Below, piece after piece: positions 26,876 through 35,434 of a stretch of 64,000 nt of DNA. Both the position numbers and the translations under genes were made by a program. The notes under the pieces are model-generated. The model worked only from the letters and a program-made list of their open reading frames with translations. It had not been told where the DNA came from and searched no databases. Each line of letters opens with the position of its first letter. The first letter of the stretch is position 1. This DNA comes from Paenibacillus sp. FSL R5-0517 (GTDB taxonomy: Bacteria; Bacillota; Bacilli; Paenibacillales; Paenibacillaceae): assembly GCF_037974355.1 (NCBI RefSeq), contig NZ_CP150235.1, forward strand, positions 3,968,001-4,032,000, read 5' to 3'.

Positions 26876-28107
26876 TGCACCACTCCCTTTCTGTTCAAAC
26901 GCTCTGGATTCAGCGCTTCAATTCCGAGTTCTTCTGAGCTTTTGCCAGCGATTAACTCCGCGATAAGCCTGCCTGTTATCGCACTTAGCAAGATACCATT
27001 ACGGTAATGCCCAAAGGCAGCGAACAGTCCAGGCATACTCTTGCATGCACCTATATAAGGCAGGCCATCTGGCGTTGCCGGTCTTACACCTGCCCACGCT
27101 CGCTTAAATTGCGCTTCTTTCATCCCGGGTACCCAGTGGGTAGCCGCTGTTAGCAGCTTCTGAACACCCTGTACAGAAACATTCAAATCCGTTCTGCCCG
27201 GCAGACTGGTTGCCCCGAGCCAAACTTCGCCATTGGCTTTGGGAACAATATAGACATCCTCTGCATAAACCGTTCTGTCAGGCCTGTACCCTGCATGTTC
27301 ATCTGAGAACTGAACGGCAGCTATTTCTCCTTTTACCGACCACACAGGTAAGCTCAGATTCACATGTCTCATCAATGCTTCACTCTGTAATCCAGCCGCT
27401 ATAACGACATGTTTGCACGTTATCTCACCGATCGATGTGGTAATCCCCTGCACGCCGTGTTCGTTTGCTCGCACATGTATATCCTTTATGTTCTCCATAA
27501 ACCGCGCTCCCATTGCTTGAGCAGATTCCGCATATGCCCTAGTTAGATGGACAGGAAGGATTTCACTCTCGTATGGTCTGTAGTAGGCTCCGTATGTATC
27601 TCTGTTAAGCCACGATGCCTCCTGTTGCACAACCGAACGATCCCACCACACCTCATCAGCAGACAAACCGGAATTTCGATTGTTCTTATAGCGGCTTAAT
27701 TCACTGTATGATCGAAAAGGGGTGAGGAATCCATGGCGTTGCAGGCCAACCTCTACCCCACTGAGGGCATCCATTAGCCCTTGTTGCTCAATAAGTAACT
27801 GTCTACTCTGCCTGGCAAGCTTAGCCATCAAAGGATGAGCAAAATCCTCACTATCCGCCGCCAGCATTCCAGCCGCTGCGCAAGAAGTGCCTCCCGCAAT
27901 CGCGGAACGCTCCAGCAACAAAACATCCTGTCCACGGGAAGCAAGCTCATACGCAATGGCACAACCAACAACACCTCCGCCTACAATAATCGTTTCTGCA
28001 TGAATTTTATCCGGATTATCAGTTACACTTTTGCTTCTTGATTCCGTTTCAGAGTTCAGTTGATGACTGAAATGATTCCTGTTCTGACCCGTTACGATCT
28101 CATTCAT
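26872..28107 (-). CDS. thiO: Glycine oxidase ThiO
   Basis: The FAD enzyme of about 411 residues oxidises glycine to dehydroglycine for ThiG. The N-terminal dinucleotide motif IIVGGGVVGCAIAYELA sits at about 40-56, later than usual, because a 35-residue polar extension precedes it. A DAO-fold C-terminus contains GVRPATPDGLPYIG and HYRNGILLS. I chose the ATG at 28107 with AAAGGAGA 8 bases upstream; a GTG at 28125 overlaps the tenI stop. Confidence 0.92.
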   Translation of the reverse strand: MNEIVTGQNRNHFSHQLNSETESRSKSVTDNPDKIHAETIIVGGGVVGCAIAYELASRGQDVLLLERSAIAGGTSCAAAGMLAADSEDFAHPLMAKLARQSRQLLIEQQGLMDALSGVEVGLQRHGFLTPFRSYSELSRYKNNRNSGLSADEVWWDRSVVQQEASWLNRDTYGAYYRPYESEILPVHLTRAYAESAQAMGARFMENIKDIHVRANEHGVQGITTSIGEITCKHVVIAAGLQSEALMRHVNLSLPVWSVKGEIAAVQFSDEHAGYRPDRTVYAEDVYIVPKANGEVWLGATSLPGRTDLNVSVQGVQKLLTAATHWVPGMKEAQFKRAWAGVRPATPDGLPYIGACKSMPGLFAAFGHYRNGILLSAITGRLIAELIAGKSSEELGIEALNPERLNRKGVVQ

Positions 28108-28121
28108 CCTCTCATCTCCTT

Positions 28122-28775
28122 TCACCGGCTTAGACTTCCTGTAGCAACGATAGCCTGCCTTAGTGATGCAGCTGCCCTATCCGGGGAATCGCTCGACCAT
28201 ACATTTGAGATCACGGCGACTCCCTGTGCCCCTGCAGAGCGAATCGCGTCGATGTTTCCCGGCTCTATGCCCCCGATCGCGATGACAGGAATGGAGACAC
28301 CTCTGCATACTTCATCAAGAGCATATAATCCTCTTGGTTCTAGATCTGGCTTGCTGTTGGTCGCGAAGACATGCCCGAAGAAAAGGTAATCAGCTCCCTG
28401 TTCTTCAGCGATTTTTGCCTCATCGATGGAATGAACAGATACACCCAAACGAAGCCGCTGCTTTTTGCTTATGACAGCATTGTAGGAGTTGTACTTGCGC
28501 AATGCGTCTTGCCCCCAATGAACACCGCCATAGAGATCATTCTGTGAAGGCAGTTCTGAACCATTGATAACGATGCGACAAGATGGAACGCCAACACCAC
28601 GCAGACTTTCAGCCCAACTGATCTTGTCTTGCCATGTAAGTTGTTTCTCTCGTATATGAATATAGTCCACCCATGGCCAAACGTCCTTGGCTGCTTTTAC
28701 AAAAGATGCTCGATCTCCTGCACCCGTAGATACAACATGCAATTCAAATGATTCGTGAACATGCTCATGAAAAAT
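28122..28775 (-). CDS. tenI: TenI-like thiazole tautomerase
   Basis: This is a TIM-barrel protein of the ThiE/TenI family. Signatures YIHIREK, SVHSIDEA, FGHVFAT and AIGGI match TenI more than ThiE, which has GPIF and TK in the phosphate loop. TenI aromatises the thiazole product of ThiG. The frame is open to a GTG at 28832, but that codon lies inside the riboswitch terminator stem, so translation should begin later. GGAGGGG sits 6 bases before an ATT at 28775; a TTG at 28742 is the alternative. The start is therefore uncertain; the stop is certain. Confidence 0.85.
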   Translation of the reverse strand: MFHEHVHESFELHVVSTGAGDRASFVKAAKDVWPWVDYIHIREKQLTWQDKISWAESLRGVGVPSCRIVINGSELPSQNDLYGGVHWGQDALRKYNSYNAVISKKQRLRLGVSVHSIDEAKIAEEQGADYLFFGHVFATNSKPDLEPRGLYALDEVCRGVSIPVIAIGGIEPGNIDAIRSAGAQGVAVISNVWSSDSPDRAAASLRQAIVATGSLSR

Positions 28776-28820
28776 TGCGGTCCCCTCCCTCTCCTTCCAG
28801 GCGTGAATGCTATGAAACAC

Positions 28821-28849
28821 AAAAAAAGCCACTCCCGTAGGGGAGTGGC
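28821..28849 (-). terminator. TPP riboswitch expression-platform terminator
   Basis: Read on minus, gccactccc pairs with gggagtggc around a 4-base loop, followed by seven T. It lies about 175 bases downstream of the aptamer and just before the tenI ribosome binding site. Confidence 0.9.
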
Positions 28850-29023
28850 TGCGTATGAATTATAGGATCAGATCACTGACTGATGCATACAGTTCATTTC
28901 GTGCAGTACAGCTATAGACCTATAGCCATAACGTTATACACGCAACTGCATGTCAATTTGCTAAGCAAACGGTTGAAATCCTCTCGAGTTGCCGTTTGCT
29001 CACGTCATTCACTGAAACGCGCT

Positions 29024-29116
29024 CGCCACTTCCCTACGCTGGTATGATCCAGATCAGGTGCAAAGGGTCCGGAATCGCATTCATCCATCTCAGCCGCATC
29101 GTGCGGCCCCCCTAGT
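29024..29116 (-). promoter_or_regulatory. TPP riboswitch (THI element) of the thiazole operon
   Basis: On minus the aptamer shows the conserved elements in order: ACTAGGGGGGCC, GCTGAGATGG, ACCCTTTGCACCTGATCTGG, and CCAGCGTAGGGAAGTGG. These form the P2/P3 pyrimidine-binding arm and the P4/P5 diphosphate arm. Binding TPP should favour the downstream terminator and shut off tenI-thiO-thiS-thiG-thiF. The spacer between aptamer and terminator contains gcaaacgg/ccgtttgc, a possible alternative hairpin. Confidence 0.96.
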
Positions 29117-29198
29117 GTTCATATGAAGTTGTAGCCTATGTTACCATAGACGGATTTTTTTGTCACCGTCATTTATGCTAAACATGGTCTTGAATCGT

Positions 29199-30749
29199 CT
29201 AGTTTTTCTCAGACCACTCTTCGACATTCCATGTTTTGGTGACCCAACCCTCGTAAAAATCAGGTTCATGAGAAACCAGTAATACCGTTCCCTTGAATTC
29301 TTTCAAGGCCCGTTGCAACTCCGCTTTGGCTGTGACATCCAGATGGTTCGTTGGCTCATCGAATAAAATCCAGTTGCTTTCACGCATTAAGAGTTTGCAT
29401 AAACGAACCTTGGCTTGTTCTCCACCACTCAGCATGTTGAGCGGACGGGTAATGTGCTCATTTTTCAACCCGCAGCGAGCGAGATGACCCCGCACCTCGT
29501 TCTGGGTCAAATGGGAAAACTCATTCCAGACATCCTCAATCGGCGTGATATTCCCAGCACGAACTTCCTGTTCAAAATAGGCCGTTTCGAGATAATCTCC
29601 CAAAAAGGTCTTTCCACTCAGTGGAGATATTTTCCCAAGGATGGTCTTCAGCAGTGTCGATTTACCCACACCATTACAGCCTACGATGGCAATTTTCTCA
29701 CCACGTTCAATCGTCATCGTCATTTTGGGAAGCAAAGGATACGTATATCCAATTTCAAAATCAATACCCTCAAAGACCGTTTTGCTACTCGCGCGGGCAT
29801 CCTTGAATTTGAACGTTGGTTTAGCCGCTTCATCTGGGCGATCAATACGTTCAATCTTATCCAGCTGTTTCTCCCGGCTCTTCGCTCGACCTGAAGTTGA
29901 AGCCCGCGCCTTGTTACGCTGAATGAAATCTTCCTGCTTCTTGATGTACTCTTGCTGCTTCTCGTACGCATCAATATGCTGGGCTTTATTCATATCAGCC
30001 ATCTCCAGGAACTTGTTATAGTTCGCTGCATATCTCGTTAATTTGGCAAATTCCAAATGATAAATGACATTCACGACTTCATTCATGAATTCCGTGTCAT
30101 GGGAGATTAAGAGGAACGCGTGCGGGTAGTCCTTCAGGTAACGTGACAACCACTCAATGTGCTCTACATCCAGATAGTTGGTTGGCTCATCCAGTAGCAG
30201 AGCTGTAGGTTTCTCGAGCAGAAGCTTGGCAAGCAGCACCTTGGTACGTTGTCCACCACTTAGAGCTGCAACATCTCGATCAAGACCAATTGCAGACAAA
30301 CCAAGACCATTGGCCATCTCTTCGACTTTGACGTCAATCAGATAAAAGTCGCCCTGCTCCAGTTGTTCCTGAATATCGCCCATCTCTTCCAGCAACTGCT
30401 CCAGCTTATCTGGATCTGCATCTGCCATCTGGTCTGTGATATTCATCATTTCTTTTTCCAGTTCAAGCAACGGAAGGAAAGCATCCTTAAGCACATCACG
30501 AATCGTTTTGCCTGGCGTAAGCTTTGTGTGCTGATCCAGATATCCATAACGGACTTTAGGTGTCCATTCCACTTTTCCACTGTCTTTAAGCAATTTACCG
30601 GTAAGGATGTTCATTAATGTAGATTTACCTACACCATTGGCACCAACAAGTCCTACGCGCTCTCCGGCGAGTAAACGAAACGATACATTTTTAAATAACG
30701 TGCGATCTCCAAAATTGTGACTCACGTTCTCTACTGACAATAAACTCAT
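29199..30749 (-). CDS. ykpA: ABC-F ATPase, YkpA-like
   Basis: The soluble tandem ABC protein has 516 residues and no membrane segment. It has two Walker A motifs (GANGVGKS near 37; GCNGVGKS near 347), two signatures (LSGGQRTK; LSGGEQAK), two Walker B sites ending LLLDEPTNYLD and LFDEPTNHLD, and the charged inter-domain linker (about 230-310) that reaches the ribosome in ABC-F factors. The pattern matches B. subtilis YkpA. A role in translation is inferred from the family; a resistance role cannot be read from sequence. Confidence 0.93.
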   Translation of the reverse strand: MSLLSVENVSHNFGDRTLFKNVSFRLLAGERVGLVGANGVGKSTLMNILTGKLLKDSGKVEWTPKVRYGYLDQHTKLTPGKTIRDVLKDAFLPLLELEKEMMNITDQMADADPDKLEQLLEEMGDIQEQLEQGDFYLIDVKVEEMANGLGLSAIGLDRDVAALSGGQRTKVLLAKLLLEKPTALLLDEPTNYLDVEHIEWLSRYLKDYPHAFLLISHDTEFMNEVVNVIYHLEFAKLTRYAANYNKFLEMADMNKAQHIDAYEKQQEYIKKQEDFIQRNKARASTSGRAKSREKQLDKIERIDRPDEAAKPTFKFKDARASSKTVFEGIDFEIGYTYPLLPKMTMTIERGEKIAIVGCNGVGKSTLLKTILGKISPLSGKTFLGDYLETAYFEQEVRAGNITPIEDVWNEFSHLTQNEVRGHLARCGLKNEHITRPLNMLSGGEQAKVRLCKLLMRESNWILFDEPTNHLDVTAKAELQRALKEFKGTVLLVSHEPDFYEGWVTKTWNVEEWSEKN

Positions 30750-30886
30750 AAGATGAGGTTGCTCCTATCTATTAGACATTACTTTTATTATGGTTCCGAA
30801 ACCCTATTCTAGCACAGGTCTCATCTTTTCTGAAAGTAATGTAAACAGTTCAGGAACCTCTTCCATGATTTTTCATACAGGCTTCC

Positions 30887-31870
30887 CTAACGATTAGAGC
30901 AGTTATATTCGAAATAACCTTGCGCAGCTGCTTGTTTTGCATCTGTGAACACCTCTTCGGCGCGGTAACCATTACCACATGTGGAGCGATAGTAGTACTT
31001 GATACCCGTTAATGGATCTACTCCACCTACGATTGCTGTTTTCTTCACAAGCCTGCCTCCACCAATTGCGTAATTGTTGATCTTCTGGTCACCAACACCT
31101 ATACCTTGGATAAAGGCCATAATTCCTGTATCGTTGATGGAGTTGTACCAATCTTCCTGTGCTATCATGGGCATCGTAAATGTATAGGATACACCGTTCT
31201 TTCTGGCAAACTCATTATGGCGATTAATCACATCAGCAAGATCATCCTGCACAGAAGTCACAATCCGGCTTCGTCGAACTTGTTCAAATACGCTGCTATC
31301 TTGAAGTAAAGGAATCTGTGTGGTTGAAACCAGTTCTTTTTGAAAGCCCTCCACCCATCTCCCTGCGCTTGCGTCGTAGGCATAGACATAGTCGTCCAAT
31401 GTAAAGTTAATACTGTTACCGTATGAATCTGAATATGTATAAGGTTTCTTGGGACTCCATACTTGCCTGAAAGAATCTTCCAGGTTACCTGTCAACTCTG
31501 TTTCTGTGGACAACATATAATAGCCATCGTAATCCAGAATAACCACGGCAGGAATGTAATTAAACATGTTTCGAATAGCTGCGGCATCATCCTGAATCCC
31601 CATATTCAAAGCCATCGTCTGAGTAAACGTCAACAAGGCAAGCTCCTTATCCGCTTTAACAAACTTGGTTGAATCATAACCTGCTTCATCACTTTGTTTC
31701 TCATTTTGATGCATAACTGCACCTGCATCCATCACTGCGGTTTGAAGTGCAGATCTGTATCGATGTCCAAGAAAGTTAGCCTCTTCGGCATCTTGGGTAT
31801 GGAGTGAGATGATCCAGAAGAGCGGGAAGAAGATCAGCACGAATACTATGGATAGCTCAGTAATCTTCAT
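30887..31870 (-). CDS. Tad-locus membrane-anchored protein, last gene (unknown function)
   Basis: The 327-residue protein has one N-terminal hydrophobic segment (about 5-24) preceded by Lys and Glu, and a large extracytoplasmic region. Two late cysteines lie in STCGNGY and the terminal NCSNR, so a disulfide is possible. I recognise no domain. It is the last gene of the Tad-like operon and overlaps its neighbour by 14 bases, with GGAGG upstream. The N-terminal anchor plus extracellular body suggests a large pseudopilin-like or tip component (inference). Confidence 0.75.
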   Translation of the reverse strand: MKITELSIVFVLIFFPLFWIISLHTQDAEEANFLGHRYRSALQTAVMDAGAVMHQNEKQSDEAGYDSTKFVKADKELALLTFTQTMALNMGIQDDAAAIRNMFNYIPAVVILDYDGYYMLSTETELTGNLEDSFRQVWSPKKPYTYSDSYGNSINFTLDDYVYAYDASAGRWVEGFQKELVSTTQIPLLQDSSVFEQVRRSRIVTSVQDDLADVINRHNEFARKNGVSYTFTMPMIAQEDWYNSINDTGIMAFIQGIGVGDQKINNYAIGGGRLVKKTAIVGGVDPLTGIKYYYRSTCGNGYRAEEVFTDAKQAAAQGYFEYNCSNR

Positions 31871-32408
31871 TGAGGACCATACCTCCGTAGGTTACAAATA
31901 CCGCTGAGGCCCGAGCCGTACCACTAAGCCATTCACGAATGAGCATGGAAGGTGTACGGTTTGTATTTTGGAGCGTCACGGTAAAAAAATCTCCTGTTGT
32001 CAACGTGTATCTTCGACCAGGATCATCAGCCGGAATCACACTTGAGGTAGGGAATAGTCTCTCTCGAATCTGAGCTGCATAATATCCATCCTGTACAACC
32101 TCGTACGTCCCAGTAAAACTGTTAATGTCCAACGGGTCCGTATAATGAGGTACATATTTCTTATGTAAATGTTCCATCGACACCTCATACACATTGCCCG
32201 TCTGGGCCAGTTGCTCCTCAAACTCAGCCAACATTCGAGGTGAAATATACCCTTTCGTGCGGACTGCATCGACAAAACGTGTTACATTCTGTATAGCCGT
32301 CATACGTGCTATATCATCCTGCCGATCGGCTGTTTCAGCAGCTGGATACACATAGAGCAGAAGAACTGCGAGCAATACGGCAAGCAACTTGGATGCAGCA
32401 TTAATCAA
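31857..32408 (-). CDS. Tad-locus small membrane-anchored protein (unknown)
   Basis: The protein has about 183 residues with an N-terminal hydrophobic segment (about 5-25, KLLAVLLAVLLLYVYP) and a soluble remainder. No family is recognised. I chose the TTG at 32408 because AAGGAGG lies 10 bases upstream and it overlaps the preceding stop as TTGA, suggesting translational coupling. It is a candidate minor pilin or assembly factor. Confidence 0.72.
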   Translation of the reverse strand: MINAASKLLAVLLAVLLLYVYPAAETADRQDDIARMTAIQNVTRFVDAVRTKGYISPRMLAEFEEQLAQTGNVYEVSMEHLHKKYVPHYTDPLDINSFTGTYEVVQDGYYAAQIRERLFPTSSVIPADDPGRRYTLTTGDFFTVTLQNTNRTPSMLIREWLSGTARASAVFVTYGGMVLNEDY

Positions 32409-32803
32409 TTCACACTGGCCTCCTTCCAAAAAACAATCTTGAGCAGTTCTCCAGTTTCATTTCGTATCAACTCTGGTCTGTAGGTAGCATCGAGCTGGAC
32501 AGGAATAGTCGCTGTTTTGCTGACTAGTGTATCGATTACATATGAAGTCCCGTCTACCTCCACAGGCACGCCTGTGCCTGTCATCTGTCTTACGGTATGT
32601 AACACTTCCGCACCACTATACTGAGATGGTTTGGTGGTATGCAATGTTGTTGTCAGACGACCTTCCATGCCGACTGCTGTCCGCACTCTATCGTTCAATG
32701 AAGCTGATAAAATCTTAACATTCTGTTGCCCGTACAGGCAGGCTGTCACAAACAGGACAACCGCCGTACAAAACAACATAAGATGCTGGGTATTCTGGGA
32801 CAT
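32405..32803 (-). CDS. Tad-locus small membrane-anchored protein (unknown)
   Basis: The 132-residue protein has a single N-terminal membrane helix (about 8-25, MLFCTAVVLFVTACLYG) and an extracytoplasmic part of about 105 residues rich in Thr and Val. No domain is recognised. It sits between two other proteins of the same single-helix layout. It starts at ATG 16 bases after the preceding stop. Confidence 0.72.
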   Translation of the reverse strand: MSQNTQHLMLFCTAVVLFVTACLYGQQNVKILSASLNDRVRTAVGMEGRLTTTLHTTKPSQYSGAEVLHTVRQMTGTGVPVEVDGTSYVIDTLVSKTATIPVQLDATYRPELIRNETGELLKIVFWKEASVN

Positions 32804-32819
32804 GTTAAACCAACTCCTG

Positions 32820-33305
32820 TCAGGATTGCTGGAAGATTAGCCCTCTTACCACGTTGGAGCGGTCTTTTACAATAATGGCTTTGAATTTACCACTTGGATT
32901 GACATATTGATTGTCCTTTTCACTCATAGTCTGGTTAATAATCCCTACTTTATCGTCAGGAGCAATAACCGAGCCGTAGTCCGCGTTATTGAGATCCTGT
33001 GAAATGTTCAATTGGTTGCCATACCATTGACCCGCTTTATTTTTACCTGTAATGACTTGAATACCGAACTGATCCTTGTCCGCGTATTTACGCAGCGCAT
33101 TAGTTACCTGTGAGCCACTGATCGTTGTTCCGTCATACACCGTGAATGCAGCCTGAGACAGCTCGGTTTGAATATCAGCAAAATTGTTCTGCGCTGTCTT
33201 GGTTGCTTCCTGAGCCGAAATAAATAACAGAACTACAATTGTGATCAGAGCGATTGTCAAAAATATCCCTGCTGCTACCTTTAAAGCGCTTGATGCATTG
33301 TTCAT
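32820..33305 (-). CDS. Tad-locus pilin-like protein (unknown)
   Basis: The protein has about 161 residues with a polar start MNNASSALK, a 22-residue hydrophobic helix (about 9-31), then a polar heptad-like stretch QEATKTAQNNFADIQTEL and a globular tail. This N-terminal helix followed by amphipathic helix is pilin-like. There is no Gly/Ala-Glu cleavage site of Flp or TadE type and no Glu5. I chose the ATG at 33305 behind GGGAGGA. It may be the major subunit of the apparatus (inference). Confidence 0.75.
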   Translation of the reverse strand: MNNASSALKVAAGIFLTIALITIVVLLFISAQEATKTAQNNFADIQTELSQAAFTVYDGTTISGSQVTNALRKYADKDQFGIQVITGKNKAGQWYGNQLNISQDLNNADYGSVIAPDDKVGIINQTMSEKDNQYVNPSGKFKAIIVKDRSNVVRGLIFQQS

Positions 33306-33367
33306 GATAAATCCTCCCAAGTTATAAATTATTAATATATTTCAGACTGTCACACAGAAGAATTGTG

Positions 33368-35434
33368 CTACAGTTTCTGAATTTGTTCATAATAGATGTT
33401 CATCTGCAGGAAGCTCATACCGACCAATGGTATGACCAGGTACAAAAAGATTAGGGCATACATGGGAGCAAATCCGATGGTTCTCCCCCAGGATGCTTTA
33501 ACATCAATCATTTTGCTGTACTCCTGCTTGCGTTGTTCAAAATAGAATGCCATCATGCTCTCAAGATCATCAAAAGCTTCACGTATTGAGATTTTGCCAA
33601 GGGCAAGCTGCAATTTATCAATCAGTCGCTGGAATTCGGGCAAGCCCGCCTCTTCCTTTAATTGATCAAGTGCAAGCTCTGGCCCATGTTCAAAATGCAA
33701 CAAACACTTTTGCAGCGGACGCTTGAAAATGACGGCAAATCGATTAAGCCATTCCAATATCTCCTCGACTGACATCCGATCCATCTCACGCAGAATGGAT
33801 ATCACTGTCTGAAATTGATAGATTTCATGCCGCATATCCAACTTTCGCATTTTCCGCTGAAATAACATGAGCCATATGGGCATGTAATACCCTGCTACAC
33901 CGATGAGAATTGCTATAATCATTTCCCACCAGCGTACATATTGCTTGTTATACACCTCAAGTTTCTGCATGATGCGCATGATGGTCTCACTCTGGGTATC
34001 ATGGTCCAACTGAACGGGAGATAACTGCTGTAACGCGTTGGAGACTTCTTCGTATGTAGCTCCTCGGTTCATCTCTACACTTTCCAGCACGGATTGATCC
34101 AATGCTGTTTTTTCCTCGGCTTTCCTGAGATCCGCTTCAGCCATTGCACCAAACATTCGATCATCCCGGATTGGATCATGCAAGATGTGGTTACGTTCAA
34201 CCTGGTGCAACAGCAAGATGCAACCCAGTGTAAGGACCAAACAACCTGCGAATAACATCACTCGGCGAATGGCGAGCCATTCGTATTTCAACTCCGAGCT
34301 ACTCTCCCTCATAAGCCGTATCGTTTGGCTGTACTGTACACTGCCAGGTTTCGCCGCAAACAACATCGCCAATTTCCGGATGAAGGTCTGCCTGTATAGA
34401 AACTGATCCAACCATGAATGCTTATGTCCTGAGCGGTAACGAGTTTCATCGTATTGCTGGAGCCTCTGCAGAAGCAAATAAGCAAGAATGATGATGACAT
34501 AAATTGATATTTTGGTAACAAAACCAATCTTGCTGCGATAAAATTCATCCATCGTTGGAAAACTGACTCTGGCCCAGCGTTCAATTGGAGCGGTGAATAA
34601 TACCGGGGCAAGCGCGATGATATTAAGTCCTTTAAGCAGGTAATCCAATTTGTCACGCCGCAAAATCTCCAGATGAATCTCCTGTGTCAGGTTCCCCAGT
34701 CCCTTAAGATAGATAGACCCTTGTTCTCGGTCCTTATCCCCGAACTCCATGACCATATAGGAAACGCCAGCGAAGCCTTTGAGAAAACGGTTGGGTGCCA
34801 CTTCATAGTAACGCTCAAGTGCTTCATTCGGATCTGGAGAAGTTAGAGCTTCATAGATCAGTCTTACCTGTTCTGCTGCTTCTCCTGTACCGGCTTCAGC
34901 CGCTTCATAAAGTGCTTCCTCAACCATGCCATGCTGGTGATACCGATGTCTTACATCTGCAAAGAGATCCAGCATCTGAACCAGCAACCGTTTCTCCATA
35001 CGACTGAGGCACATATCCAGCACCAAGCTGTTTAGCACCACAGCACAGAGCACGGACAATATAACAAAAGCGATACCCGGCTGCAGAAGGAACAGAATGA
35101 CACTTATGCAGCCATAACCTCCGAAAATAATGAGAACCACTGTCATTGTCAGTCTCCGAAGTGAAGGCTCATCTCCCACATGCCGAAATGAAATACGCTT
35201 CTGCACTTGTAGAATATAGGCGGATAACAGTGGGACTTTCATTCCCAGGCGGTAGAACTGCAACAAGAGTGACCCCAGTCCCTTGAAACCCTTCGTTCCG
35301 GGAGTTAGAATAACCCCGGATGGACTTGTTGGACCACCTCCTCTGCGACGTAATACATTTAAAACCAGAAGTGTGATCAGCAACCCGCCCGCACAAATAC
35401 CTAATACGAGGAGCAGAATCCATTTAATTGTCAT
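33368..35434 (-). CDS. TadB-TadC-like fusion inner-membrane platform protein
   Basis: The 688-residue polytopic membrane protein has two GspF-like halves. The first cytoplasmic block (about 150-260) contains LLDLFADVRHRYHQHG-type helices between membrane segments. The second (about 540-640) contains FQTVISILREMDRMSVEEI followed by two C-terminal membrane helices. Tad systems normally encode TadB and TadC separately. I chose the ATG at 35434, which overlaps the ATPase gene by 11 bases with GGGGTGAT upstream. It is the expected partner of the adjacent CpaF-like ATPase. Confidence 0.75.
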   Translation of the reverse strand: MTIKWILLLVLGICAGGLLITLLVLNVLRRRGGGPTSPSGVILTPGTKGFKGLGSLLLQFYRLGMKVPLLSAYILQVQKRISFRHVGDEPSLRRLTMTVVLIIFGGYGCISVILFLLQPGIAFVILSVLCAVVLNSLVLDMCLSRMEKRLLVQMLDLFADVRHRYHQHGMVEEALYEAAEAGTGEAAEQVRLIYEALTSPDPNEALERYYEVAPNRFLKGFAGVSYMVMEFGDKDREQGSIYLKGLGNLTQEIHLEILRRDKLDYLLKGLNIIALAPVLFTAPIERWARVSFPTMDEFYRSKIGFVTKISIYVIIILAYLLLQRLQQYDETRYRSGHKHSWLDQFLYRQTFIRKLAMLFAAKPGSVQYSQTIRLMRESSSELKYEWLAIRRVMLFAGCLVLTLGCILLLHQVERNHILHDPIRDDRMFGAMAEADLRKAEEKTALDQSVLESVEMNRGATYEEVSNALQQLSPVQLDHDTQSETIMRIMQKLEVYNKQYVRWWEMIIAILIGVAGYYMPIWLMLFQRKMRKLDMRHEIYQFQTVISILREMDRMSVEEILEWLNRFAVIFKRPLQKCLLHFEHGPELALDQLKEEAGLPEFQRLIDKLQLALGKISIREAFDDLESMMAFYFEQRKQEYSKMIDVKASWGRTIGFAPMYALIFLYLVIPLVGMSFLQMNIYYEQIQKL

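Noticed and set aside
28122..28832. Assignment of the first thiazole-operon gene as thiE
   Set aside because: The phosphate-loop and catalytic segments follow TenI (FGHVF, SVHS) rather than ThiE.
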